Of a stretch of 64,000 nt of DNA, positions 24,983 to 34,631 are shown one piece after another (the first letter of the stretch is position 1; every line of letters starts with the position of its first letter). The notes under the pieces were generated by a model. It made no database searches and was not told the DNA's origin. It worked only from the letters and a program-made list of their open reading frames with translations. A program made the translations under genes and the position numbers. The DNA comes from Streptomyces tauricus (lineage in GTDB: Bacteria > Actinomycetota > Actinomycetes > Streptomycetales > Streptomycetaceae): positions 1-64,000 of the forward strand of contig NZ_BMVY01000026.1 in the NCBI RefSeq assembly GCF_014650955.1. Reading direction: 5' to 3'.

Positions 24983-25633
24983 GTGGACGGCGTGGACCAA
25001 GACCCGGCCAAGGCCGGACGAGGACGCGGCGCCGCCGCCAGAGGCCGCCCCCGCAGCGAGGCGGTGGAACGCTCCATCATCGAGGGCGTCATGCGCCTCC
25101 TGGAGGAGGGCGTCCCGCTCGCGGAGATCTCCATAGAGCGAGTCGCCCGCATCGCCGGTGTGGGCAAGGCCACCATCTACCGTCGCTGGAGCGGCCGCGA
25201 AGAACTCTTCTGCGACGTACTGCGCACCGCCGAACCGCCCGACCCGCAACTCCCCGGCACGTCCATGCGCGACGACCTGATCGTCATACTCGAATCGCTG
25301 CGGCGACGCGGCCTGGTCACCCGCTCCTCGGCGATCATGCACAACGTCTACGCGCAGATGAAGAGCAGCCCCAAGCTGTGGAAGGTCTACCACGCGGCCG
25401 TCATCGAACCGCGCCGCCTGATGACGCTCGACGTCCTGCGGCGCGGCCAGGCGAACGGCGAGTTCCGCGCGGACGTCGACGTCGAACTGGCCAACGACCT
25501 CTTCGTGGGCCCCATGCTCGTCCGCGCGGTCATCCGTCCGGACGCGGGCCTTGAGGAGGGGCTGTCCGAACGGATCGTCGACACGGTCCTGACGGGACTG
25601 GGTCCCGCAACCCCCGTTGCCACCCCCGAGTGA
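24983..25633 (+). CDS. TetR-family repressor of the MFS pump
   Basis: A 216-residue regulator. The helix-turn-helix ISIERVARIAGVGKATIYRRWSGREEL lies at about residues 49-75, and the rest is the all-helical ligand domain. The first 30 residues are basic and Ala/Gly-rich. GTG at 24983 has GGAG about 7 nt upstream. The frame is open further upstream but only through the REP array, which is not expected to be translated. It probably represses the upstream pump through the inverted repeat at 23099. Confidence 0.88.
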   Translation: MDGVDQDPAKAGRGRGAAARGRPRSEAVERSIIEGVMRLLEEGVPLAEISIERVARIAGVGKATIYRRWSGREELFCDVLRTAEPPDPQLPGTSMRDDLIVILESLRRRGLVTRSSAIMHNVYAQMKSSPKLWKVYHAAVIEPRRLMTLDVLRRGQANGEFRADVDVELANDLFVGPMLVRAVIRPDAGLEEGLSERIVDTVLTGLGPATPVATPE

Positions 25634-25807
25634 ATATGCGCGTTCCGTCACAGACCACCCCACCTGGCCCGCCGCCGGAACTCGCCGCGCCCTCCCGGTC
25701 GTCCTTGTGCCCGTACGGCCGCCGTGCGGCGGCGGGAACGATGGCGATCATCCCCTAGGGTCTTAGGGCGCGGGGATGATGCGAACGGCAGTTGGTGAGG
25801 CGACGGT

Positions 25808-26845
25808 ATGGCGCAGGCGTACATGACGGAGACGGGCAGCGGCGGCCAGGGGCCCGACCGCAGAGGCACCCGGTTCCACCGCCTGCTGACATCGCTCCGT
25901 ACCGACCGGGGCATCTGGCGGCGGGGGATCGTGCTCGCCGCGTTCGCCCTCGTGCTCGCCCTGGTGATGGCGCTGCACGCGCAGATCCCGAACAGGATCG
26001 GCAACCTCGGCAGCCTCCTGGAAACGTTCCTGCCCTGGCTGGGGCTGGCCGTCCCGGTGCTGCTCGTCCTCGCGCTGATCCGCAGGTCCGCGACCGCGCT
26101 GATCGCCGTGCTGCTGCCCGCGATCATCTGGGTCAACCTCTTCGGCGGGCTGCTCGTCGACAGGACGGGCTCCGGCGGGGACCTCACCGTCGCCACGCAC
26201 AACGTCAACGCGGACAACCCCGACCCGGAGGGCACGGCCCGTGACGTGGCCGCCTCCGAGGCGGACGTGGTGGCCCTGGAGGAACTGACCACCTCGGCGG
26301 TCCCGGTCTACGAGAAGGCCCTCGCGTCGACGTACAAGTACCACTCCGTGCAGGGCACGGTCGGCCTGTGGAGCAAGTACCCGCTGAGCGGGGCCGCCCC
26401 CGTCGACATCAAGCTCGGCTGGACCCGCGCGATGCGGGCCACCGTCACCGCGCCCGACGGGCAGCTCGCGGTGTACGTGGCGCACCTGCCCTCCGTTCGG
26501 GTGAAGATGGAGGCCGGTTTCACCGCGCGGCAGCGCGACAAGAGCGCCGACGCGCTGGGCGAGGCCATCGCCGACGAGAAGCTGCCGGACATCGCCCTCC
26601 TCGGTGATCTGAACGGCACGATGAACGACCGCGCGCTGAACGGCGTCACCTCGCAGATGCGCTCCGCGCAGGGCGCGGCGGGCAGCGGCTTCGGGTTCAG
26701 CTGGCCGGCGTCGTTCCCGATGGCGCGGATCGACCAGATCATGGTCAAGGGCGTCGAGCCGGTCACCTCCTGGACCCTCCCGGAGACGGGCAGCGACCAT
26801 CTTCCGATCGCCGCCCGCGTGAAGCTGTCGGCAACCGGCTCGTAA
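25808..26845 (+). CDS. Membrane-anchored endonuclease/exonuclease/phosphatase (EEP) family protein
   Basis: A 345-residue protein. A cytosolic N-terminus of about 40 residues is followed by three close helices (about 42-120). The EEP domain then starts at VATHNVNADN and includes VVALEEL, the LLGDLNGTMND metal site and TGSDHLPIAA at the end. Asn, Glu, Asp and His positions of the family active site are all kept. The catalytic domain should be outside the membrane. The substrate is unknown: nucleic acid or phospholipid are both possible. Confidence 0.82.
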   Translation: MAQAYMTETGSGGQGPDRRGTRFHRLLTSLRTDRGIWRRGIVLAAFALVLALVMALHAQIPNRIGNLGSLLETFLPWLGLAVPVLLVLALIRRSATALIAVLLPAIIWVNLFGGLLVDRTGSGGDLTVATHNVNADNPDPEGTARDVAASEADVVALEELTTSAVPVYEKALASTYKYHSVQGTVGLWSKYPLSGAAPVDIKLGWTRAMRATVTAPDGQLAVYVAHLPSVRVKMEAGFTARQRDKSADALGEAIADEKLPDIALLGDLNGTMNDRALNGVTSQMRSAQGAAGSGFGFSWPASFPMARIDQIMVKGVEPVTSWTLPETGSDHLPIAARVKLSATGS

Positions 26846-26933
26846 CCCCTGGGAATACTGGGACTGGGAGGCTTTGTTCCGCAGGTGAACATAAACTGCA
26901 CGGAACACCGCTCTCCCTTGTGAAAGGTCCCTC

Positions 26934-28154
26934 ATGCCCCTGGCCCTGCTCGCCCTCGCCGTGGGCGCCTTCGGCATCGGCACCACCGAGTTCGTGATGA
27001 TGGGGCTGCTGCCCGACGTCGCGGACGACCTGAACATCTCGATCCCCACCGCGGGCCACCTCGTCTCGGCGTACGCGATCGGCGTCGTCGTCGGCGCCCC
27101 GCTGCTCGCGGCGGTCACCGCGCGCATGGCCCGGCGCAAGGTGCTGATCGGGCTGATGGTGCTGTTCGTCGTGGGCAACACGCTCTCGGCGTTCGCCCCC
27201 GACAACACCTCACTGCTCGCGGCCCGCTTCCTGAGCGGTCTGCCCCACGGCGCGTTCTTCGGTGTGGGCGCCGTCGTCGCCACCGGCATGGTCTCCGCCG
27301 AGCGCAAGGCCCGCGCGGTCTCGCTGATGTTCCTCGGCCTGACCATCGCGAACATCGCGGGCGTCCCCGCCGCGACCCTCATCGGCCAGCAGTTCGGCTG
27401 GCGCGCCACCTTCCTCGGCGTCAGTGTGATCGGCCTGGCGGCCATCGCCTCCCTGGCGCTGCTCCTGCCCCGGACCTCCGAGCACGACTCCGCCGCGACC
27501 GGCCTGCGCGGCGAACTGGCGGCGCTCAAGTCGCTCCCGGTCTGGCTGGCCCTCGGCACGACCGTCGCGGGCTTCGGCGCGCTGTTCTCGGCGTACAGCT
27601 ACATCACGCCGATGCTGACGGACTCCGCCGGGTACGCCGACTCCAGCGTGACCCTGCTGCTCGCGCTGTTCGGCGTGGGCGCGACGGCGGGCAACCTGCT
27701 CGGCGGGCGCCTGGCGGACCGCTCGATGCGCGGCACGTTGTTCGGCGGCCTGGTCTCCCTGGTGGCGGTCCTGGCCCTCTTCCCGCTCATGATGGGCACG
27801 GCGTGGAGTGCGCCGCTCGCGGTGGTGCTGCTCGGTGCGGCGGCGTTCATGACCAGCTCCCCGCTCCTCCTCATGGTCATGGAGAAGGCGTCCTCGGCCC
27901 CGTCCCTGGCCTCCTCCGCCAACCAGGCGGCCTTCAACCTCGCGAACGCCGGCGGCGCGTGGATCGGCGGGCTGGCCCTCGCGGCGGGTTACGGCGTCAC
28001 GTCCCCGGCGCTCGCGGGCGCGGTCCTGGCGGTCCTGGGCCTCGGCGTGGCGGCCCTCGCCTACGCCGTGGACCGCCGCCGTGGCACGACGCCCTCGGGC
28101 CGCATAGTGGCGACGCACACCCCGCGCCAGGTGGAGACCCCGGCCCACCACTGA
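26934..28154 (+). CDS. MFS transporter, AraJ/Cmx-like efflux protein (DHA1)
   Basis: A 406-residue membrane protein with 12 helices. The start MPLALLALAVGAFGIGTTEFV with LLPDVADDL is typical of the AraJ/YdhP and chloramphenicol-exporter group. GAAAGG 8 nt upstream sets the start. The last 35 residues are cytosolic and His/Arg-rich. The substrate is unknown; sugars or phenicol antibiotics are the family options. Confidence 0.85.
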   Translation: MPLALLALAVGAFGIGTTEFVMMGLLPDVADDLNISIPTAGHLVSAYAIGVVVGAPLLAAVTARMARRKVLIGLMVLFVVGNTLSAFAPDNTSLLAARFLSGLPHGAFFGVGAVVATGMVSAERKARAVSLMFLGLTIANIAGVPAATLIGQQFGWRATFLGVSVIGLAAIASLALLLPRTSEHDSAATGLRGELAALKSLPVWLALGTTVAGFGALFSAYSYITPMLTDSAGYADSSVTLLLALFGVGATAGNLLGGRLADRSMRGTLFGGLVSLVAVLALFPLMMGTAWSAPLAVVLLGAAAFMTSSPLLLMVMEKASSAPSLASSANQAAFNLANAGGAWIGGLALAAGYGVTSPALAGAVLAVLGLGVAALAYAVDRRRGTTPSGRIVATHTPRQVETPAHH

Positions 28155-28696
28155 CGGCTCCGCCCACGGCAGGGGACGGCGCGCCCCGTCGACCCCTGCG
28201 GACGCGCCGCGGCCTCTCGCGCAGTTCCCCGCGCTCCGGGGGGGGGAGGGGCTGCGCCCCGTCCCCCACCGCCCCGCGAGGGGGATGACGCGGCCCGTCG
28301 GCGTCTGCGGATGCGTCGTGGTCACCTGCGCAGTTCCCCGCGCCCCTTAGGGAGGGGCTGCGCCCCGTCCTCCGCCGCCCCGCGAGGGGGATGACGCGGC
28401 CCATCGGCGTCTGCGGATGCGTCGTGCCCGACGGGCACCCTCCCACCCGGCGCCCTCGCGAGCGGGCGCGTCTTTGGGGGCGGGGGGAACTGCGCGGCCA
28501 GCTAAGGCGGACCCGCACCCCCTCGGCGGTCACCCTCCCACCGGGCGCCTCCGCGGGGCGGGCGCGGCTTCAAGGGGCGCGGGGAACTGCGCGGCCAGCC
28601 CCGAGGTGCCCGCACCCTCCCGCGATGCGCCCCCACCGGGGCGCCCTCCGGGGGTGGCCCCACCCATCGCGTCGCTTTGACGATTACACTGGCCCC
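28155..28696. repeat. Gene-free 540 bp filled with REP units, including a 109-bp tandem duplication
   Basis: A minus-oriented REP core followed by GGAGGGGCTGCGCCCCGTC and GCGAGGGGGATGACGCGGCCC starts at 28219 and again at 28328, a period of 109 bp. A third, truncated version of its tail precedes the first unit. Two plus-oriented cores follow at about 28478 and 28574, separated by CACCCTCCCACC-type flanks. I see no gene here. It separates the MFS gene from nadE. Confidence 0.8.
28685..28696 (+). promoter_or_regulatory. Leaderless-type -10 for nadE
   Basis: TACACT at 28685-28690 lies 6 nt before the GTG start codon, so transcription would begin at or next to the start codon. There is no Shine-Dalgarno in that gap. 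Confidence 0.45.
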
Positions 28697-30451
28697 GTGC
28701 CTCAACTACGTCTCGCTCTGAATCAGATCGACTCGACCGTCGGCGATCTCGCCGGGAACGCCGAGGCGGTCGTCCGCTGGACCCGGCACTCCGCCGAGCA
28801 GGGAGCGCACCTCGTGGCGTTCCCCGAGATGGTGCTGACCGGGTACCCCGTCGAGGACCTCGCCCTGCGGTCGTCCTTCGTGGAGGCGTCCCGCGCGGCC
28901 CTGCACGCGCTCGCCGCACGGCTCGCCGAGGAGGGGTTCGGGGAGTTGCCGGTCGTCGTCGGCTACCTCGACCGCTCCGAGAAGGCCCAGCCCCGCTACG
29001 GCCAGCCGGCCGGCGCCCCGCGGAACGCCGCGGCGGTGCTGCACCGCGGCGAGGTGGTCCTCACCTTCGCCAAGCACCACCTGCCGAACTACGGCGTCTT
29101 CGACGAGTTCCGCTACTTCGTACCCGGCGACACCCTGCCGGTCGTACGGGTGCACGGCATCGACGTCGCGCTCGCCATCTGCGAGGACCTCTGGCAGGAC
29201 GGCGGGCGCGTCCCGGCGACCCGTTCCGCCGGAGCGGGCCTGCTGCTGTCCATCAACGCCTCGCCGTACGAGCGCGACAAGGACGACACCCGCCTCGACC
29301 TCGTGCGCAAGCGCGCGCAGGAGGCCGGCTGTACGACCGCCTATCTGGCCATGATCGGCGGCCAGGACGAGCTGGTCTTCGACGGTGACTCGATCGTCGT
29401 CGACCGGCACGGGGAGGTCGTCGCGCGGGCGCCGCAGTTCTCGGAGGGGTGTGTCGTCCTGGACCTGGACCTGCCCGGCGCTGCCGCCGAGGCCCCGTCG
29501 GGGGTCGTGGACGACGGGCTGCGTATCGACCATCTCGTCATCTCCGACGAGCCGTTGCCGCCGTACGAGGCGGAGCTGTCCGGCGGGTACGCCGAGCGGC
29601 TCGACGCGGACGAGGAGGTGTACTCCGCGCTCGTGGTGGGGCTGCGGGCGTACGCGGCGAAGAACGGTTTCCGCTCCGTGCTGATCGGGCTCTCGGGCGG
29701 TATCGACTCCGCGCTCGTCGCCGCGATCGCCTGCGACGCGCTCGGCGCGCAGAACGTGTACGGCGTGTCGATGCCGTCCAAATACTCCTCGGACCACTCC
29801 CGGGGCGACGCGGCCGAGCTGGCGCGGCGGACGGGGCTCAACTTCCGGACCGTGCCGATCGAGCCGATGTTCGACGCGTACATGGGGTCGCTGGGGCTCA
29901 CCGGGCTCGCCGAGGAGAACCTGCAGTCGCGGCTGCGCGGCACCATGCTGATGGCCCTGTCCAACCAGGAGGGGCACATCGTGCTGGCGCCGGGCAACAA
30001 GTCCGAGCTGGCGGTGGGGTATTCGACGCTGTACGGGGACTCCGTGGGGGCGTACGGGCCGATCAAGGACGTCTACAAGACGTCGGTCTTCCGGCTCGCC
30101 GAGTGGCGCAACCGGGCCGCCGCCGAGCGGGGGCAGACTCCGCCGATCCCGGAGAACTCGATCTCCAAGCCGCCGAGTGCGGAGTTGCGGCCGGGGCAGG
30201 TCGACACGGACTCGCTGCCGGACTACCCCGTGCTGGACGCGATTCTGGAGCTGTACGTCGACCGGGACACGGGGGCCGATGCGATCGTGGCCGCGGGGTT
30301 CGATCGTGAGGTCGTGACGAAGACGCTTCGGATGGTGGATACGGCGGAGTACAAGCGGCGGCAGTATCCGCCGGGGACGAAGATCTCGGCGAAGGGGTTC
30401 GGCAAGGACCGCCGGCTCCCGATCACAAGCCTCTGGCGCGAGAGCGTGTGA
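28697..30451 (+). CDS. nadE: Glutamine-dependent NAD+ synthetase
   Basis: A 584-residue two-domain enzyme. The N-terminal nitrilase-type glutaminase has the Glu44-Lys126-Cys162 triad (FPEMVLTGYP, FAKHHLPNYGVFDE, ICEDLW). The C-terminal synthetase has the PP-loop SGGIDSA at 333-339. It makes NAD from nicotinate adenine dinucleotide using ammonia from glutamine. The GTG at 28697 (VPQLRLALNQ) is chosen on family length and the leaderless promoter. A further upstream frame exists only through REP sequence. A terminator follows. Confidence 0.94.
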   Translation: MPQLRLALNQIDSTVGDLAGNAEAVVRWTRHSAEQGAHLVAFPEMVLTGYPVEDLALRSSFVEASRAALHALAARLAEEGFGELPVVVGYLDRSEKAQPRYGQPAGAPRNAAAVLHRGEVVLTFAKHHLPNYGVFDEFRYFVPGDTLPVVRVHGIDVALAICEDLWQDGGRVPATRSAGAGLLLSINASPYERDKDDTRLDLVRKRAQEAGCTTAYLAMIGGQDELVFDGDSIVVDRHGEVVARAPQFSEGCVVLDLDLPGAAAEAPSGVVDDGLRIDHLVISDEPLPPYEAELSGGYAERLDADEEVYSALVVGLRAYAAKNGFRSVLIGLSGGIDSALVAAIACDALGAQNVYGVSMPSKYSSDHSRGDAAELARRTGLNFRTVPIEPMFDAYMGSLGLTGLAEENLQSRLRGTMLMALSNQEGHIVLAPGNKSELAVGYSTLYGDSVGAYGPIKDVYKTSVFRLAEWRNRAAAERGQTPPIPENSISKPPSAELRPGQVDTDSLPDYPVLDAILELYVDRDTGADAIVAAGFDREVVTKTLRMVDTAEYKRRQYPPGTKISAKGFGKDRRLPITSLWRESV

Positions 30452-30453
30452 GG

Positions 30454-30490
30454 AAAGGGGCGCCCTTTGTTTAAGGGGGCGCCCTTTTCT
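30454..30490 (+). terminator. Terminator after nadE
   Basis: Two copies of the self-complementary AAGGGGCGCCCTT-type element, separated by TGTTT, form a stem-loop directly after the nadE stop and end in CTTTTCTT. The pairing has small bulges but the U-rich tail makes it a convincing intrinsic terminator. Confidence 0.75.
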
Positions 30491-30544
30491 TGCCTGCCTG
30501 ATGCCGGGCTCATCGTCCACGGCGGGCCCGGTGGGGGCCGGCCG

Positions 30545-30800
30545 CGCAGTCCCCCGCGCCCCTGAAGACGCCTCGCCCTGCTTTTAGAGGCGCGGGGAAC
30601 TGCGCGCTCAGCGGCCATGGGCCTGCAGCCGTCCTGCGGCGTGCACTCTGGTCCCGTTTTTTTGGGGGGCGCGGGGAACTGCGCGCTCAGCCCTCATCGG
30701 CCTGCAGCCGCTCTACGACGTGCGCCCTCGGCCCCGTCCGCGAGGGGCGTGGGGAACTGCGCGACCAGCCCCCACCGACGCGCAGGCAAAGACGTGCGAG
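30545..30800. repeat. REP tandem units (about 79 bp) upstream of the DUF998 gene
   Basis: A minus-oriented core at about 30545 is followed by three plus-oriented units at 30589, 30668 and about 30746. Each unit is GGCGCGGGGAACTGCGCG, then TCAG or CCAG and, in the first two, GGCCTGCAGCCG. The period is about 79 bp. No gene is seen in 30491-30830. Confidence 0.8.
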
Positions 30801-30830
30801 GCGGCCCCCTCGGCCCCACCATGGACGTCA

Positions 30831-31541
30831 ATGACAACGTCCCGTCCGTTCGCGACCGCCGTCCTCCTCAGCCTGGCCGCCCTTGTCTACTCCGCGTGGG
30901 TCATGGAGGTCGTCCTCCCGACAGCCCTCCACCCGGCCCGCACCTACGTGAGTGAACTGGCCGCGACCGACCAGCCGTACACCACCCTGTTCCGCACGAC
31001 GGACCTGGTCGCGGGCGCGCTCGCCGCAGCCGCCGCCACCCTGCTGTCCGTCCCGACGCGGACGCGGACGCGTCCCCGCAGGGGGCCGGTCGCGCGGACA
31101 GGCGCAGCCGCGCTCCTCCTCTTCGGTGTCGCCACCGCCGTCGACTCCCGGCTCCCGCTCAGCTGCACCCCCACCACCGACCCGGAATGCGCTACGAGGG
31201 AGACCGCGGGCCTGGTCCCCTGGGCCCACGACGCCCACACCGTGAGCAGCACGATCGCCCTGTGCGCCATCCTCGTCGCCATGGCGACCCTCACCCGCAC
31301 GGTCCGCCACGGCCCGGCCCTGCTCGCGCTCGAACTGGCCGCCACCGCCTGGACGCTGGCCGCGATCGCCGCCCTGGAGACGGGCCACGACGGCTGGGGC
31401 CTCGGCATCGCGCAGCGCCTCCAGGTCGGCGTCATCGCGATCTGGCTGGGCGTACTCGCCGTCTCCCTCCTCCGCGCCCCGACCCACGACGCACCCCTCC
31501 CCGCCCACCGCCCTCTCCGCGAAGCGGACGTCCGCCCATGA
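30831..31541 (+). CDS. DUF998-family membrane protein
   Basis: A 236-residue membrane protein with about six hydrophobic segments. It begins MTTSRPFATAVLLSLAALVYSAW and carries a conserved-looking VSELAATDQPY loop after helix 1, as in DUF998 proteins. The function is unknown. It is translationally coupled to the following hydrolase gene by an ATGA overlap. No clear Shine-Dalgarno precedes the ATG at 30831, and an out-of-frame ATG lies 10 bp upstream. Confidence 0.72.
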   Translation: MTTSRPFATAVLLSLAALVYSAWVMEVVLPTALHPARTYVSELAATDQPYTTLFRTTDLVAGALAAAAATLLSVPTRTRTRPRRGPVARTGAAALLLFGVATAVDSRLPLSCTPTTDPECATRETAGLVPWAHDAHTVSSTIALCAILVAMATLTRTVRHGPALLALELAATAWTLAAIAALETGHDGWGLGIAQRLQVGVIAIWLGVLAVSLLRAPTHDAPLPAHRPLREADVRP

Positions 31542-32464
31542 CCTTCGTCCGCATCGACGGGATCCCGCATCACATCCGAGTCGACGGCACCGGAACCAGT
31601 ACGAGTACCGGCGCCGGCCCGCCCGTCTGTCTGCTCAGCGGCGGGCTGGGCATGTGCTGGTTCGACTGGGACCTCGTGGTGCCGCTCCTCACCCCGTACC
31701 GCACCGTCGTCCGGTTCGACCGCCCCGGCCTCGGGCTCAGCGGCCCCGGCCCCGCCCCCGCGCACGCGTGGCCCACGCTCACCGGCGAGGCGCAGCGCAT
31801 CGCGCGCGTGCTCGACGCGGCCGGTGTCCACACGCCCGTCACCGTGGTCGGGCACTCGCTCGCCGGTTTCCACTGCGAGGCCTTCGCACGGCTGTACCCG
31901 GAGCGGACGGCCGGACTCGTCCTGGTCGACTCCAGCGTCGAGGAGGAACCACGCCCGAGCCGCGCCCCCGCCCTCCGGAACGCCGCCACGCGCGCGTGCG
32001 GCTCGCTGCTGGCCGGCGCGGGCCTCCCACGGGCACTCGGCCCACTCCTGCGGCGTACCGCGGTCAGGACCGTACGCCGGAGCCGGAACGGCCGCGGTGA
32101 CCCCGCCCCGTACGACCTCGTCCGGCGCGCCTACTCCACCAGCCGCTCCCTGCGGGGCGCCCTCGCCGAGAACGCGACCTACCGGGACCAGGCGGTCGAG
32201 CTGGACCGGCTACGGGAGCGGCCTCTCCCGGACGTACCCGTCACCGTCCTGGCCGCCCACGCCGACGGGGAGAGCGGTGCGCGACGCTGGCTCGACCGGC
32301 AGGAACGTCTCGCCGAGGGCCTCGGCGGCACCTTCCGCGTCGCCGCCCCCGCGGGTCACCTCGTCATGCTCGACCGCCCCCAGGACGTGGCGGCGGCGGT
32401 CCTGGACGAACCGGTGCGCCCGTTCCCCGCCGGCCAGGAAGAGGAGCGGACGCACCGGAGATGA
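31538..32464 (+). CDS. Alpha/beta-fold hydrolase
   Basis: A 308-residue hydrolase. It has the oxyanion region LLSGGLGMCWFDWD, RFDRPGLGLS, the nucleophile elbow GHSLAG with Ser107, and a late VAAPAGHLVMLDRP with the catalytic His. An Asp in AAHADGES is a candidate third residue. The substrate is not predictable. The start overlaps the DUF998 stop. It converges on the S53 protease gene with 30 bp between stops. Confidence 0.85.
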   Translation: MTFVRIDGIPHHIRVDGTGTSTSTGAGPPVCLLSGGLGMCWFDWDLVVPLLTPYRTVVRFDRPGLGLSGPGPAPAHAWPTLTGEAQRIARVLDAAGVHTPVTVVGHSLAGFHCEAFARLYPERTAGLVLVDSSVEEEPRPSRAPALRNAATRACGSLLAGAGLPRALGPLLRRTAVRTVRRSRNGRGDPAPYDLVRRAYSTSRSLRGALAENATYRDQAVELDRLRERPLPDVPVTVLAAHADGESGARRWLDRQERLAEGLGGTFRVAAPAGHLVMLDRPQDVAAAVLDEPVRPFPAGQEEERTHRR

Positions 32465-32494
32465 GGAGCCACGCAGGCTCAGCGGTTCACCGAC

Positions 32495-34435
32495 TCAGCG
32501 GCGGTACGAGGTCACGTAACCCGGCGCGGGCGAACCCACCCCGGTGACGTCGTCGTACCCCCGCACGGCCTTCAGGCTGCTGTCCTTGCCGAGGCTGCGG
32601 ACCGAGGTCAACAGGCCCTCCGACGCGTCGAAGGCGTTGACGAAGTCGACGCGCGCGACCGCGAGATCGCGGCCCGTGGGGCGGTCCGTGACGTCGTGGT
32701 ACAGCTTCGTGTCGTAGCGGTCGTAGATCGCCGGGTTGGCGAACCCGATGGCGTGCCCGCCGCGCGCCTGCTGGGCGAGCGCCTGGATGCCCGCGACGAC
32801 CGGCGAGGCGAGCGAGGTGCCGCCGATGCGGTACTCGTCGTACCCCTGCGTCCCGTCCGGGAAGGTCTGCGTCTGCCCGACCAGGAACCCGGTGTTGGGG
32901 TCGGCGATCGCGGCGATGTCGGGAACCGTACGCATGGCCTGCCCGCCGTTCGCCTTCGCCAGCCGCGACGGCACGACACCGCGCTGGTAGAACGGCTGCT
33001 TCACCGTCGCGCTCGTCCCGCCGCCCGCGCCCGAGGTGTACGCGCCCGGGAAGTCCGTCCAGCTCTTCCCGTCGTCGGACAGCGTGGCCTTGAGCGTGCC
33101 CCAGCCCGTCTCCCACTTGTACGTGTCGCCCTTGCCGACGGCGAGCGAGGTGCCGCCGACCGCCGTCACCCACGCCGAGTTGGCGGGCGTGTCGACCTGC
33201 TTCGTACCGGTGTTGGCGACCTCGTCGCCGTTGTCGCCGGACGAGAAGTAGAAGCCGATGCCCTCGATGGCGCCCAGCTGGAACACCTGGTCGTAGGCGG
33301 CGGCGAGGTCCGGCGTCTGGTTGGCCTCGATGTCGCCCCAGGAGTTGGAGACGATGTCGGCGAGGTGGCCGTCGACGATTCTGCCGAGGGAGTCGAGCAG
33401 GTCGTCGTCGTAGCAGGACGCGGCGCCCACGTAGACGATGTCCGAGGCGGGCGCGACCGCGTGCACGGCCTCGACGTCGAGGGTCTCCTCGCCGTACCAG
33501 CCCGCCGCCCCGCACTCCTCGGTCCGCGTGTACTCACCGGGCAGCACCTGCGTCAACTGGCCGCCGCGGTACGCCGCGTCACCGTGCTTACGCGCGTACG
33601 TGGCGGCGTCGGCCGCGATCGTCGGCGAGGCGTAGGCGTCCGTGATCGCCACGGTCACGCCCTTGCCGGTCGCCTTCCCGGCCCCGTACGCGGCCCGCAA
33701 CTGCTTGCCGGTGTACCCCTTCACGGCGTACGGCACCTTCGTGCCGTACGCGCCGGGCAGCGTCGTCGCGGTCTTGGAGCCGTAGTACGACGAGAACGGC
33801 CCGGCGTTGTGGAACACGGCGTCCGGCGGCGGCAGCGTGTCGGAGTGGTCCGCCTTGTGCGGGGCGTTGTCCAGGCCGGTCACGGTGAGGACGGCGCCGT
33901 TCAGCCCGGCGGGCGCGGAGGCGGCCTTCGACGGCGCCCGGTAGGTCTTCTTGCCCTTGGCGTAGTTGTGCAACTGCGTGCCGAACGCCTTCTCCGCGTC
34001 CGCCACTTCACCGGTCACCGACACGTAGTGCGTGCTCGTGCCGGTCACGGTCAGCCCCGCCGACTTCAGCCAGGCGGTCACCGCGGCGACCTGCGCCTCA
34101 CTCGCGCCGAAACGGGCCTGGGCCTGCCGCGCGGTGAGGTACTTCCCGTACGAGGCCGACGACGGGTCGGAGACGGCGGTGGCGTAGGCGCTCAGGCCCG
34201 CCGCGTCCCGTCCGGCGAGGTAGACCCGGGCCGTGACCCGGGAACTGTCCGCCGTGGCCCCCTTGTCCGCCCCGGCCGTGGCCCACAGGGGCTTGGTGCC
34301 CTGGAGCGTGTCACGGCCGGCCGGACCGTCGGAGGCGTGGGCCGCGGGTATGCCCAGGGCCAGCGCGCCGGCGAGCAGCGGCAGGGTCGCCGCCATGCTC
34401 ACACCGGCGCGCACCGCGGCGCGATTGGATCTCAT
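32495..34435 (-). CDS. Secreted S53 (sedolisin/kumamolisin) acid serine protease
   Basis: A 646-residue secreted proenzyme. The signal peptide ends near AHAS. A pro-domain of about 200 residues (Pro-kumamolisin) has YGKYLTARQAQARFGAS. The catalytic domain has Glu316 and Asp320 in EETLDVEAVHAVAP, SGDNG for the oxyanion Asp, and Ser541 in GGTSLASPVVAG. The calcium site is the C-terminal YDDVTGVGSPAPGY. The family works at acid pH. About 195 bp of sequence without a gene lies upstream and should hold its promoter. Confidence 0.93.
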   Translation of the reverse strand: MRSNRAAVRAGVSMAATLPLLAGALALGIPAAHASDGPAGRDTLQGTKPLWATAGADKGATADSSRVTARVYLAGRDAAGLSAYATAVSDPSSASYGKYLTARQAQARFGASEAQVAAVTAWLKSAGLTVTGTSTHYVSVTGEVADAEKAFGTQLHNYAKGKKTYRAPSKAASAPAGLNGAVLTVTGLDNAPHKADHSDTLPPPDAVFHNAGPFSSYYGSKTATTLPGAYGTKVPYAVKGYTGKQLRAAYGAGKATGKGVTVAITDAYASPTIAADAATYARKHGDAAYRGGQLTQVLPGEYTRTEECGAAGWYGEETLDVEAVHAVAPASDIVYVGAASCYDDDLLDSLGRIVDGHLADIVSNSWGDIEANQTPDLAAAYDQVFQLGAIEGIGFYFSSGDNGDEVANTGTKQVDTPANSAWVTAVGGTSLAVGKGDTYKWETGWGTLKATLSDDGKSWTDFPGAYTSGAGGGTSATVKQPFYQRGVVPSRLAKANGGQAMRTVPDIAAIADPNTGFLVGQTQTFPDGTQGYDEYRIGGTSLASPVVAGIQALAQQARGGHAIGFANPAIYDRYDTKLYHDVTDRPTGRDLAVARVDFVNAFDASEGLLTSVRSLGKDSSLKAVRGYDDVTGVGSPAPGYVTSYRR

Positions 34436-34631
34436 GGAACCCCCAAAGGATCACTGGATGGGGGTCACTCTTGCGATGAACCGTTCATGCCAGGGGAATG
34501 GCCGGGACATGGCTGGCCCAAAATCAACCCAAGGAACCGTATGAGAGGGGGATTTGGGGTGCCCTGCCCGATACGCCACGCGATGGGTCGTGGCCGACAT
34601 CGACCGGGTCGCGCCCCAAGGCCGGAAAGCG

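Noticed and set aside
28391..28696. Upstream extension of nadE by about 100 residues
   Set aside because: It reads through REP units; the NAD synthetase family begins at the GTG next to the TACACT element.
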